This document shows, piece after piece, positions 33,232 to 41,156 of a DNA stretch of 52,779 nt. The notes below the pieces were generated by a model. It did not search any database. It was not told where the DNA came from and saw nothing but the letters and a program-made list of their open reading frames with translations. Made by a program: the position numbers and the translations under genes. Origin of the DNA: Acidobacteriota bacterium (GTDB lineage Bacteria; Acidobacteriota; Terriglobia; Acidiferrales; UBA7541); contig JABDGF010000010.1 of the NCBI GenBank assembly GCA_013286165.1, positions 1 through 52,779 of the forward strand. The letters run 5' to 3'. Each line of letters starts with the position of its first letter. Positions within the stretch are counted from its first letter, which is position 1.

Positions 33232-34332
33232 ATGGGTTTGAATAGTCTCAGATTTCCTCTGCAGAACGAGAAGCCTTGCTCCCAAGCTGAACCATCGATC
33301 GCGCATCGTGTAGGCCGAAACGACCCAGCAACAGCGCCGCCCGCCACGTTCGAAGGAATCATCGGAAAGAGTTCAGCACTTCGTCGCGTGCTGCAAATGG
33401 TCGAAACCGTGGCACGAGAAGACTCCACGGTCCTCCTGCTGGGCGAGACCGGCACGGGCAAAGAACTCATCGCGCGCGCAATACACGGCCACAGCTCTCG
33501 CAACGCGGGGCCATTCGTTAAGCTCAATTGCGCTGCAATCCCAACCGGCCTGCTCGAAAGCGAACTCTTCGGCCATGAGCGAGGATCGTTTACCGGAGCA
33601 ATCGCACAAAAGATCGGCCGCCTCGAACTCGCGCATCAGGGTTCGTTGTTCCTCGACGAAATGGGCGATATCCCTCTCGAACTTCAGCCCAAGCTCCTTC
33701 GCGTTTTGCAGGAGCGCGAATTCGAGCGGCTCGGAAGCACGCGCACCCAGAAGGTTGACGTCCGCATCGTTGCTGCCACCCACCGCGACCTGGAAGGAAT
33801 GATCATCGAAAAGCAATTTCGCAGCGACCTCTATTACCGCGTGAACGTTTTCCCCATCCAGGTACCTCCCTTGCGTGAACGCCCCGACGATATTCCGCTC
33901 TTAGTCGAGCATTTCGTAAAGCAAGCCACGCAACGAATGGGCAAGACGATCAATACGATTCCGCAGGAGACGGCCGACGCTCTAAGTGGTTACCGCTGGC
34001 CCGGCAACATCCGCGAATTGGAAAACGTAATCGAACGCGCGGTGATTCTAACTACCGGGCCTGTGTTACGGCTTTCGCCCCGCGACTTGAAGTCCCGCAT
34101 CATGCCCGGCCAAAACTCGGATCGCCAACAGACTCTCGAAGAAGTCGAACGTAATCACATTCTGAACACCTTGCGCGACACCCGGTGGGTGCTGTCCGGA
34201 GCCAGCGGCGCCGCAGCACGTTTGGGATTGAACCGTTCGACCCTCTACTTCCGCATGAAAAAACTCGGCATCACCAGGAGCGTTGAATCAGGACCTCGAA
34301 CACAGAAGCTCGTAGTGATGGAAAGAGAGTAG
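33232..34332 (+). CDS. Sigma54-dependent transcriptional activator without sensor domain
   Basis: The protein has 366 residues. AAA+ motifs are Walker A GETGTGKE (71-78), GSFTGA (118-123; a conservative variant of GAFTGA), Walker B SLFLDE, the FRSDLYYRVNVFPI arginine-finger region and WPGNIRELENVIERAVI. A Fis-type helix-turn-helix follows (ARLGLNRSTLYFRMKKLGI). The first 40 residues hold no recognised sensory domain, so it resembles PspF or a truncated FhlA-type protein. It should activate sigma54 polymerase from upstream sites. AGGGAG lies 8 bp before the ATG. Its two downstream neighbours on the same strand are separated by a 10-bp hairpin. Confidence 0.92.
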   Translation: MGLNSLRFPLQNEKPCSQAEPSIAHRVGRNDPATAPPATFEGIIGKSSALRRVLQMVETVAREDSTVLLLGETGTGKELIARAIHGHSSRNAGPFVKLNCAAIPTGLLESELFGHERGSFTGAIAQKIGRLELAHQGSLFLDEMGDIPLELQPKLLRVLQEREFERLGSTRTQKVDVRIVAATHRDLEGMIIEKQFRSDLYYRVNVFPIQVPPLRERPDDIPLLVEHFVKQATQRMGKTINTIPQETADALSGYRWPGNIRELENVIERAVILTTGPVLRLSPRDLKSRIMPGQNSDRQQTLEEVERNHILNTLRDTRWVLSGASGAAARLGLNRSTLYFRMKKLGITRSVESGPRTQKLVVMERE

Positions 34333-34334
34333 CG

Positions 34335-34359
34335 CACTCACGAATGCGCTTCGTGAGTG
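34335..34359 (+). terminator. Perfect 10-bp hairpin between regulator genes
   Basis: CACTCACGAA and TTCGTGAGTG pair perfectly around the loop TGCGC, directly after the stop of the sigma54-activator gene and 31 bp before the next start. No T-run follows, so it may act as an attenuator or mRNA-processing barrier rather than a classic terminator. Confidence 0.5.
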
Positions 34360-34389
34360 TTGAAGTTCCAGCTGCCCAAAGGAGTCGCA

Positions 34390-35016
34390 ATGAAAGAAGA
34401 CGCTCTGACTGACACTTGCGGAAGCGACGCAAACCCCTCCGAGCAGTTAATTCGGGAAGCGCTCTCGCGCATCACGAGCAGCGCGATCTTTGCTCAATCT
34501 GAGCGCCTCGGGCGTTTCCTCCGCTTCACCGTCGAAAAAACGCTCGCAGGAGAGGCGAGCACGCTGAAAGAATATCTGATCGGCACGCAGGTATATGACC
34601 GCAAGCCGCCGTATCGCCCTGAACTCGACTCCATCGTTCGAAGCGAAGCTCGCAGGTTGCGTATCAAGCTGAGGGAGTACTACGCATCGGCGGGAAAATG
34701 CGATCCCGTTTGGATCTATTACCAACCTGGCAGCTACGTCCCAAGATTCCAGACGCAGAAGCCTCAGCCAGAACACGACGCTGTGACGACTTCCATGCTT
34801 GGCCAGATCTTCGCTCAAGACCTCGTCAAACGCGCTCTCGGAGTTCCACCGGGCAGCGCAGCGATCAACGTGCAGATCGTGTTCGAAGGGACGGTGCGCG
34901 TTTTGTTCCCCGGGAGCGCCCAAGCGACACCAAGTCTCGATCCAGCCGTCCACACCGCAAGCAAGCGCAGCTGTACCCGCAGAGTGTTTTCCATGCCGCT
35001 GAGAAACGCACGTTAG
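34390..35016 (+). CDS. Stand-alone helical domain found in acidobacterial regulators
   Basis: The protein has 208 residues. The ATG at 34390 follows AAAGGAG. Residues about 15-120 (RITSSAIFAQSERLGRFLRF, VRSEARRLRIKLREYY, YYQPGSYVPRF) match a domain normally found at the N-terminus of larger acidobacterial WD40 or TPR regulators. Here it stands alone with a C-terminal extension of about 90 residues of unknown type. The basic helical EARRLRIKLREYY suggests nucleic-acid or protein contact. The ECF sigma gene starts 9 bp after its stop, so the two are probably co-transcribed. No function is assigned. Confidence 0.7.
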   Translation: MKEDALTDTCGSDANPSEQLIREALSRITSSAIFAQSERLGRFLRFTVEKTLAGEASTLKEYLIGTQVYDRKPPYRPELDSIVRSEARRLRIKLREYYASAGKCDPVWIYYQPGSYVPRFQTQKPQPEHDAVTTSMLGQIFAQDLVKRALGVPPGSAAINVQIVFEGTVRVLFPGSAQATPSLDPAVHTASKRSCTRRVFSMPLRNAR

Positions 35017-35025
35017 GAGTGACGT

Positions 35026-35697
35026 TTGGTCGGGATACCAGCTCGCATGCCAGCCAATAAGGGTTCAGGCCGCCACGCTTCAGTACTCCTCGACTCGACG
35101 GCGTCTAATTCTAAGAGCTACACCGAATCGGAAATCATCGAGCAAGTGAGGCGGGGATCCGCGAGCGCGCTCGAGCAACCCATCGACTTATACGAGCGCA
35201 GACTTCTCCGTCTGGCGCTACGCCTCACAAACACTTACGAAGACGCTGAGGAAGTCGTGCAAACCGCGTTTCTGAAAGCTTTCTACAACCTTAATTCGTT
35301 TCGCGGCGATTCCAGTTTCTATACTTGGATCGTTCGAATTGCCCGGAACGAAGCGTTGATGAAAATTCGGAGACGCCGCCCCGAATTCGTATCGATCGAC
35401 GATCACGATCTCGAAAAACACGAAGCTGTTGCAGAAACGTTGGAAGCCGCGGAGGCTAGTCCTGAGGAACATCACTCCCTGCTTGAACTTCGTCGCATCA
35501 TCGAGCATGGCATGGGCGAACTCACGGCCGGAAACCGTCTGGTTTTCCAACTTCACGACATCGAAGAGTTCTCGAGCCACGAAATTGCACGGACTCTGAA
35601 ACTTTCAGCGGGGGCGGTGAAGTCCCGGCTCCTCCGCGCGCGTCTGCAATTGCGCAACTTCTTTAATGTCTATGTTCAAACCGAAAGGCAGTTTTGA
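35026..35697 (+). CDS. ECF RNA polymerase sigma factor
   Basis: The protein has 223 residues. Region 2 (about 52-120; DLYERRLLRLALRLTNTYED, EEVVQTAFLKAFYNLNSFRG) and region 4 (about 160-215; LRRIIEHGMGELTAGNRLVF, HEIARTLKLSAGAVKSRLLR) are complete. It resembles RpoE-like ECF factors. The TTG start at 35026 follows AGGAG at 7 bp. An ATG at 35047 is less well supported. A typical adjacent membrane anti-sigma gene is missing. Instead a possible 47-residue CxxC protein overlaps its 3' end. Confidence 0.92.
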   Translation: MVGIPARMPANKGSGRHASVLLDSTASNSKSYTESEIIEQVRRGSASALEQPIDLYERRLLRLALRLTNTYEDAEEVVQTAFLKAFYNLNSFRGDSSFYTWIVRIARNEALMKIRRRRPEFVSIDDHDLEKHEAVAETLEAAEASPEEHHSLLELRRIIEHGMGELTAGNRLVFQLHDIEEFSSHEIARTLKLSAGAVKSRLLRARLQLRNFFNVYVQTERQF

Positions 35698-35815
35698 ATC
35701 GGGAAAACGCGCAGCCACGACGCTGTGCAAACCCTGTACAAAGGAACTACCTGCAAATATCGATGCCGACGGGCAGCCGAGTCCGTACAAACCCAAAAAA
35801 CAAAATCGAGGCTGA
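35672..35815 (+). CDS. Possible 47-residue CxxC protein overlapping sigma-factor gene
   Basis: The frame starts at ATG 35672, inside the last codons of the ECF sigma gene in another frame, and ends at TGA 35813-35815. The product is basic, with one CKPC motif and ANIDADGQPSPYKPKKQNRG at the end. The sequence is protein-like beyond the overlap. No good ribosome site precedes it, but coupling to the sigma-factor stop is possible. A role as a small redox- or metal-sensing partner of the sigma factor would be pure inference. Confidence 0.38.
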   Translation: MFKPKGSFESGKRAATTLCKPCTKELPANIDADGQPSPYKPKKQNRG

Positions 35816-35973
35816 ATGAACCTCCAATGTTTTCGCCAACGCGGGTAGTTACGGCATCCTCAGCCCTGGGGAAAATTCAGCCGTTTGTGCCTCGGTGGAA
35901 GCTAACTTCGATTCGAACGACTTAGAAGGCCGTTCGGTTCAGTAGGATTTTGCCCCGCTATCGATAAACGGGA

Positions 35974-36195
35974 TCACCGTATAGAGTCCAGCAGGGTGGA
36001 AGGTAGTACCCGCAGCGCCCTGGCGATCGCCACAACGTTCAGAAGACCAACGTTTCTATCACCTCGCTCGACCCCACCCACGTAGTTCCGATACAAGTCG
36101 GCCAATTCTGCGAGTTCTTCTTGGGACAGCTTTCGCGCCACGCGAAGTTCGCGAACGCGTTTCCCAAATAAGACTCGCGGGTCGATGGCAGCCAC
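35974..36195 (-). CDS. Small XRE-family transcriptional regulator
   Basis: This 73-residue protein is almost entirely an HTH_XRE domain: LFGKRVRELRVARKLSQEEL, AELADLYRNYVGGVERGDRN, NVVAIARALRV. It resembles controller proteins and phage-type repressors by length. The GTG start at 36195 has a weak ribosome site. It is divergent from a membrane-protein gene. Confidence 0.85.
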   Translation of the reverse strand: MAAIDPRVLFGKRVRELRVARKLSQEELAELADLYRNYVGGVERGDRNVGLLNVVAIARALRVLPSTLLDSIR

Positions 36196-36275
36196 GCCCG
36201 CATGATCCGAACCTTGACCACTAAGAGTCTACACACTACAAGTGTTGTTCTTGAATCAAGTGGCGGAGCCGTTTT

Positions 36276-36665
36276 GTGATACATGTGGTTCTAGCTGGCA
36301 TCTCGGCCTTGTTCGTCTGGGCGATCACTGATACGGGGCTCAAGCGGGAGCATGTCGAGCATTCTGACGGGCAGGTCAAGTTCCGGACAACTCTCCTGAC
36401 CGTCGTGATGCAAGTGGGTTTGTGGATCGGCGTGTACCTCGTGGCGGCGAGGTTTCCGCGTTGGCTGCCGGAGTTTCTAGTTTTGGGCTGGAGACTTCCG
36501 CTCGTGTTGTTTGGATCTTTCTTCGTAGAGTGGTTCGCGGCTCTGATGATTGTCCAATATGTATGGAAGCTTTGTTCCGCGACAGTGCTAACCGCTATCT
36601 TTGGGATTTCCGTGAAGAATCAAGATCGAAAGCTTCAGACACTCGGGGACGAGCAGAAACGATAA
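36276..36665 (+). CDS. Hypothetical membrane protein
   Basis: The protein has 129 residues with four predicted membrane segments: VVLAGISALFVWAI, TTLLTVVMQVGLWIGVYLVA, LPLVLFGSFFVEWFAALMIV, and a less certain CSATVLTAIFGI. The start is GTG at 36276, with no strong ribosome site. The family is not recognised. It lies divergent from the XRE gene and upstream of a broken gene. Confidence 0.65.
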   Translation: MIHVVLAGISALFVWAITDTGLKREHVEHSDGQVKFRTTLLTVVMQVGLWIGVYLVAARFPRWLPEFLVLGWRLPLVLFGSFFVEWFAALMIVQYVWKLCSATVLTAIFGISVKNQDRKLQTLGDEQKR

Positions 36666-36701
36666 GAATGTCAGTATCCGGCACCTGCGAGGCGGGTGAC
36701 G

Positions 36702-37049
36702 ATGGGTCGAGAAGTGATTGGTGAGTGTCTGACGTCCACGGATGACCATTCACTCGAAGACTTCGAAAGGGAAGTGGCGGTTCGATTTGTTCGGCGACGA
36801 GCTGGGACACCTCCACGTAGCGCTGAGGTGCAAATCGGCCATGAACACTCCGACTACGGAAGCTTTCCGGTCAGCGTCGTTATCTGGAACGGCTACCAAG
36901 CTGGTTATCCTGAACGATAGATTGAGAAGTGCTTCGAAGCGTTCAATCGATTCGAACTGCCGGAGGAAATTCATCGGCGCAGCCGCGAACAGGCTACCGA
37001 GTTTAGAGAAATAAACGAGCTGCCGAATAAACTGTTCGACCGAGACTGA
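36702..37049 (+). pseudogene. Hypothetical gene interrupted by an in-frame TAG
   Basis: One frame gives MGREVIGECLTSTDDHSLED... to WNGYQAGYPER, stops at TAG 36918-36920, then continues as IEKCFEAFNRFELPEEIHRR and FREINELPNKLFDRD to TGA 37049. Both halves look like protein and lie in the same frame without any frameshift, so a nonsense mutation in a gene of about 115 codons is the simplest reading. No family was recognised. Alternatively only the first half is a real gene of 72 codons. Confidence 0.45.
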
Positions 37050-37300
37050 AGCTTGTGGTGCTGATAGCCAAACACTAGGCCTCGGTAAGAGCCGCAACCC
37101 CGACAGTGATTTCGTCGCGGCCCAACGCGATCGGAATACCCGCGCGCTCCTTTCGGATGCGTATGCAGGCATTGCTGGCACTGTAACGGGATCGGACGAT
37201 GCGGGTGTTCGACGTGAGCATAACTCGACCGGATGGGGCACAGAACTGGGCACAACCTCGGGCGGATGAAAAAACGCAGCTGCTAACTGAAAGAAAAGGT

Positions 37301-37377
<77 letters not shown>

Positions 37378-37533
37378 GCTAAACGCAGACAAGAAGTTTA
37401 ACAAAGGTCGCCGACTGCGCCTAGCGTCCCGCGCCAATTTTTCACGCACATTTCTACCGCGCGTTGCCTTTTCGGGTGCCCCGTCCTTTTCTTCCCAAAA
37501 GGGCGAATTGCAAAACTCCAACCACGGGTGCGC

Positions 37534-40074
37534 CTATCGCTGCGGCCGCCCGCCTCCGCCACTCCGCCGCGATCCGCCACTACTGCCGCCCGATCCGCCT
37601 CCAAACCGCCCGCCACGATTCTGCTGCTGCTCCGCCTGATCTCCCCGCGCCCGCCCGTTCGCATCATTGTTCAACTGCGATCCCAGGTCCGAATTCGCGC
37701 CCCCGGGCGGCTGCGGATTCGTCTGCCGGTTTTGCCCCGCACCGGCGCCGCCAGCCGTCGTACCGCCGCTCGTGCCCGATCCACTCGCGCCGCCATTCTG
37801 CCCGCGCCGACCGCTCCCGCTTCCGTCGGTGCTGCCGTTCGTCGAGCCGCTGCCATTCTTCGACGCACCCAAATTTCCCGACGACGACGAGTTCGGATTC
37901 GTGGCTCCGCTCAAATTATTCTGCGTCTTCGCCTGCTCCTGCGACTTCTTCGTCTGCGCATTTCCCGTCGAAGGATCCACCGGCTGCCACCCGCCGTCAT
38001 CCCACTTGCTCCAATCTCCATTCGAATCTTTCTTGTAAACGTTTCCGTCCGCACCCGCGTACACATTATTGTTCGCATCTTTGGCGACGAATCCGCTGTT
38101 CCCGTTCTTCGTCGTCACGCCCGCGCCGGCGCTGCCCTTCGACGTATCGAATCCCGCCACGGTCCCGTTCGCATTCGAATAGTGCCCGGCCTGCGCCCAG
38201 TTGTCGCCGTTCGTCACCACGCTCGATCCCCACTGCGCGTATGCGTTGTGTCCCTGCGAAGTTGCCGCGTACGTTCCGGTCCACGGGTTATATGCCGACG
38301 CATACGTGTGTCCGCCGTACGCGTTCTGATAGGTCACCGCATGTCCGTAAAATCCGGTCGAGGGGTTGTACCAAGCCGCCGATCCCGCCGATGCGTACGG
38401 TCCATACACCGCCCGTCCCACTCCATAAAATCCAGTGTACGGGTTATATACAGCTGCGACTCCGTAAGTGTAGGGATAGGGGTAATAAATCGGATGCGGT
38501 CCCCAATAAACGTATGGCGGGTAATACCAACCCGTGCCGTACACCACCGTCGCGCCCACCGCCATTCCCAGCACAAACACGCCGAGGTATCCGCTTGAGT
38601 AGCTCGTCTCTACCGTCGTCGGCGTCGGATTCGAAACGATCACATACGTCACGTTGTAAACCGGGCAGTTCGGCGGAATCGTATAGATCACCGTCGGTAT
38701 CGCGTCCGCTGTCTTCCAGGGCCCGCTCGCCGACCCGCCAATAAACCAAATCCCGTTGAAGCACAGGTAATAAAGGTTGTTCACGCGAATCACGCGGGCA
38801 GTCGTGTTCACCGCGTAGTACATGGTCGTGCCCGTGATCGCCACAAATTGCGGGTCGCCCGCGTACACGATTTTCACGGAAGCTTCCGCCGCTGCGCGAT
38901 TCACTACTGCTGTCGTCGGCACCTGTGCCAGCAGCACCGCGTCGCTCGCCATCTGCGTGCCCGGCACCGAAACCAGCGCCGCCGAATACGATTTGCCCAC
39001 TGGAATCTTCGCGAAGTCCGGCGGAAGCTCGTTCGCATACACCCACGCCGCCTCGAGCGAGCCCGCGCGGAACCAACGCCCGGAGAAGAGCACGTACATC
39101 TGCTTGGTCTGCGCGCTCATGAAAATCTGGTTGTCGGTATTCGCACCGTACGAAAGGGAAGTGCCCGGAATCGGAGTCCACACCGGAGCGCCGCGGAAAA
39201 TAATCAGCTCGCTCGGCTTCTCGGTCACAAACACTTTCGGCGCGGCGCCCGCTCCCGCGGCTGGAGGCACAGCCTTCAACACGTCGTCCCAGTTTTGTCC
39301 CTTCGGCAGCTTCGCCATATCCGGCGGCAGCGTCGTCGCCACGGTCCACGGCCCCGGAATGTCCGTAGCCTTCAGCCACTGTTTTCCGCTCAGCAGAAAA
39401 TAGGTTTTTCCGTCGTAGAAAAGATTCCACGTCGTATTCACCACGTACTGCAGCTTCGTGCCATCGATCGCCGCCAGCACCGGCTTTCCATTCACCATCA
39501 GCGCAATCGCCGGAACGGTGCTCACAAAAATGGACGGCACATCGCTGTTCACCGGAATCGTGTGCTCCGGCTCGTGCGACGGCGACAGCATCGCCAGCAT
39601 CCGGTCCAGGCTGATGTTCAGCGTCAGCGTTGGATACACCTGCGCCATCTTCGCCTGCATCGCCGCTTCCTGATCCGCAGGCAGGCCAGGGAATCGCGAG
39701 CTGATCACTTTGAATCGGTCGATAAAAACCATGCGCGTCGCCACGTTCGCGATTGTGTTCGCTTCCCACGTCACCACGCCCACGATCTGTTTTCCGTCCG
39801 CGCCGGTGATGGACATCGCCGTGTCCGCCGTTAGCGTCCGATATTGCGTCCACGATTTCAGCTGAGGCTGGTACACGATCACGTGATTGCCATTGCGATC
39901 GATCACGCGCGGCCACGAGGGCGGGCCGGTTGTATTCGACGCCGCTGCAGCGGCAGGCAGCGCGAAGATCGCGCGCGCCGCTAGCGGTGCAGCCGCCGCC
40001 GGCTCGAGCGGCACTCCCGCCAGCACCATGCACAGCGCAACCAGCATCACCACACTCGTCTTCACGACTCGCAT
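37534..40074 (-). CDS. Large secreted repeat protein with Tyr- and Gly-rich C-terminus
   Basis: The protein has 846 residues. The ATG at 40074 (MRVVKTSVVMLVALCMVLAG) starts a signal peptide with GAGGTG upstream. The middle contains three related modules (LFYDGKTYFLLSGKQWLKAT with ATTLPPDMAKLP; MYVLFSGRWFRAGSLEAAWV with ANELPPDFAKIP; LYYLCFNGIWFIGGSASGPW). A Tyr/Pro-rich segment with YNPYTGFYG, YNPSTGFYG and YNPWTGTYA follows, then about 170 residues rich in Gly, Ser and Asn. It is probably exported and may be cell-surface or matrix material (inference). No catalytic motif was seen. It is divergent from the 40301 gene. Confidence 0.8.
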   Translation of the reverse strand: MRVVKTSVVMLVALCMVLAGVPLEPAAAAPLAARAIFALPAAAAASNTTGPPSWPRVIDRNGNHVIVYQPQLKSWTQYRTLTADTAMSITGADGKQIVGVVTWEANTIANVATRMVFIDRFKVISSRFPGLPADQEAAMQAKMAQVYPTLTLNISLDRMLAMLSPSHEPEHTIPVNSDVPSIFVSTVPAIALMVNGKPVLAAIDGTKLQYVVNTTWNLFYDGKTYFLLSGKQWLKATDIPGPWTVATTLPPDMAKLPKGQNWDDVLKAVPPAAGAGAAPKVFVTEKPSELIIFRGAPVWTPIPGTSLSYGANTDNQIFMSAQTKQMYVLFSGRWFRAGSLEAAWVYANELPPDFAKIPVGKSYSAALVSVPGTQMASDAVLLAQVPTTAVVNRAAAEASVKIVYAGDPQFVAITGTTMYYAVNTTARVIRVNNLYYLCFNGIWFIGGSASGPWKTADAIPTVIYTIPPNCPVYNVTYVIVSNPTPTTVETSYSSGYLGVFVLGMAVGATVVYGTGWYYPPYVYWGPHPIYYPYPYTYGVAAVYNPYTGFYGVGRAVYGPYASAGSAAWYNPSTGFYGHAVTYQNAYGGHTYASAYNPWTGTYAATSQGHNAYAQWGSSVVTNGDNWAQAGHYSNANGTVAGFDTSKGSAGAGVTTKNGNSGFVAKDANNNVYAGADGNVYKKDSNGDWSKWDDGGWQPVDPSTGNAQTKKSQEQAKTQNNLSGATNPNSSSSGNLGASKNGSGSTNGSTDGSGSGRRGQNGGASGSGTSGGTTAGGAGAGQNRQTNPQPPGGANSDLGSQLNNDANGRARGDQAEQQQNRGGRFGGGSGGSSGGSRRSGGGGRPQR

Positions 40075-40300
40075 AGCACACACCTCGTCTAGTTTTTCGA
40101 ATGGCACCAGGACAGAATCGGCGGCCATCTTACTCCATCACCGCGCTCTTGCGCCTTCAAGATTTAAATGTAGCGCCGTGGCCTTTAGCGCGGCACGCGT
40201 CGCGTCATTTCTCTTTACCGCCAAACCACCGTCGTTTACGATTTCGCCACTCGCGAGACGCTCCAGTACCGAGCGCCTAGCACTCACAAGGACGATTCCA

Positions 40301-40993
40301 ATGAAGCTCCAAAACTTTGTGCTCTCTCTCGCCGCGTTCGCCGCCGTCTCGACTGGCGCTCCCGCATCACACGCGCACCCACAAGCCGCCGCGACACAAC
40401 AATCCGCCGTAAAACCCGCCTTCACCAAAGACACCGTGATCTACGTCAGCGATTTCGACCTCGACGCGCAAAACGTCACCACCGACCAAAGCGGCGGCAA
40501 CCGCCCAGGCGTCCTCGGCCGCCGTCGCGAAGAGCACGACCCGCAGGCGCAAGCCGCGAAGCTCGTCAACACCATGAGCCAGAGCCTCGTCGCCGACCTG
40601 CAGAAAGCTGGCTACAAAGCCGAACGCGTACCTCCCGGCGGTCTTCCGCCGAAAATCGGCGCGTGGGTTCACGGCGTCTTCACCGAAGTGGACGAAGGCA
40701 ACAGCCGCCGCCGCGCGATCATCGGATTCGGCTCGGGCCAAGCCAACATGGATCTCTACGTCACACTCAGCGACTTGTCACAACCCGATAAGCCGCTCTA
40801 CAACGCCGCGCAGGACGCCACCAGCAAAGACAAAGCCGGCGCCATCATCACCATGAATCCCTACGTAGCCGCAGCCAAATTCGTGATGGAAAAAAACGCC
40901 CCAGAAAAAATGGTGAAGAAAACCGCCGCCGACATCTCCACTCAAATCGCTACCCAAATGACCCAGTACGGCGCCCCACCCACAAGTAAGTAA
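40301..40993 (+). CDS. Exported DUF4410-type protein
   Basis: The protein has 230 residues. The ATG at 40301 follows AAGGA at 8 bp. The signal peptide is MKLQNFVLSLAAFAAVSTGA. The mature part (VIYVSDFDLDAQNV, VNTMSQSLVADLQKAGYKAE, VHGVFTEVDEGNSRRRAIIG, FGSGQANMDLYVTL) fits the DUF4410 pattern of small exported proteins of unknown function. It is divergent from the large repeat protein and convergent with the HtrA gene. Confidence 0.75.
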   Translation: MKLQNFVLSLAAFAAVSTGAPASHAHPQAAATQQSAVKPAFTKDTVIYVSDFDLDAQNVTTDQSGGNRPGVLGRRREEHDPQAQAAKLVNTMSQSLVADLQKAGYKAERVPPGGLPPKIGAWVHGVFTEVDEGNSRRRAIIGFGSGQANMDLYVTLSDLSQPDKPLYNAAQDATSKDKAGAIITMNPYVAAAKFVMEKNAPEKMVKKTAADISTQIATQMTQYGAPPTSK

Positions 40994-41008
40994 CCGCGGA
41001 TTAAGAGT

Positions 41009-41036
41009 GGCACAGGTTGGAGCTGGCCTGTGTGCC
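41009..41036. terminator. Possible terminator hairpin between convergent genes
   Basis: GGCACAGG and CCTGTGTGCC pair with a small bulge around a 10-nt loop, followed by TTTG. It lies 15 bp after the 40993 stop and before the HtrA stop on the other strand. A second GC-only hairpin (GCGCGC, GCGCGC) follows near 41050. Confidence 0.35.
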
Positions 41037-41156
41037 TTTGCCTAGGCGCGCGCAGCGCGCTGTAACATAGAGTGTCAGTCTGTGCTCCGCCGCCTTTGAC
41101 GTCATCCGGAGGCCGATTCATCGGCGGAAGGATCCCTCTTCTCCGTTGTCTCCGCC

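Noticed and set aside
36750-37253. 167-codon minus-strand frame opposite the broken gene
   Set aside because: The plus strand reads as protein in both halves. The minus-strand product has no recognisable feature and no ribosome site.
37015-37268. Open plus-strand stretch just before the tRNA (ends GWGTELGTTSGG)
   Set aside because: It contains no usable start codon. It may be a remnant of a gene, but no family could be assigned.
37464-38744. Long open frames on the plus strand (over 350 codons) opposite the Tyr/Gly-rich protein gene
   Set aside because: They are very rich in Arg, Pro and Ser, as expected for the reverse complement of a GC-rich gene. The minus strand has a signal peptide and clear repeats.
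38444-40081. 545-codon frame on the minus strand inside the same gene in another frame
   Set aside because: Its product is low-complexity Gly/Arg/Asp sequence without domains. It shadows the real frame.
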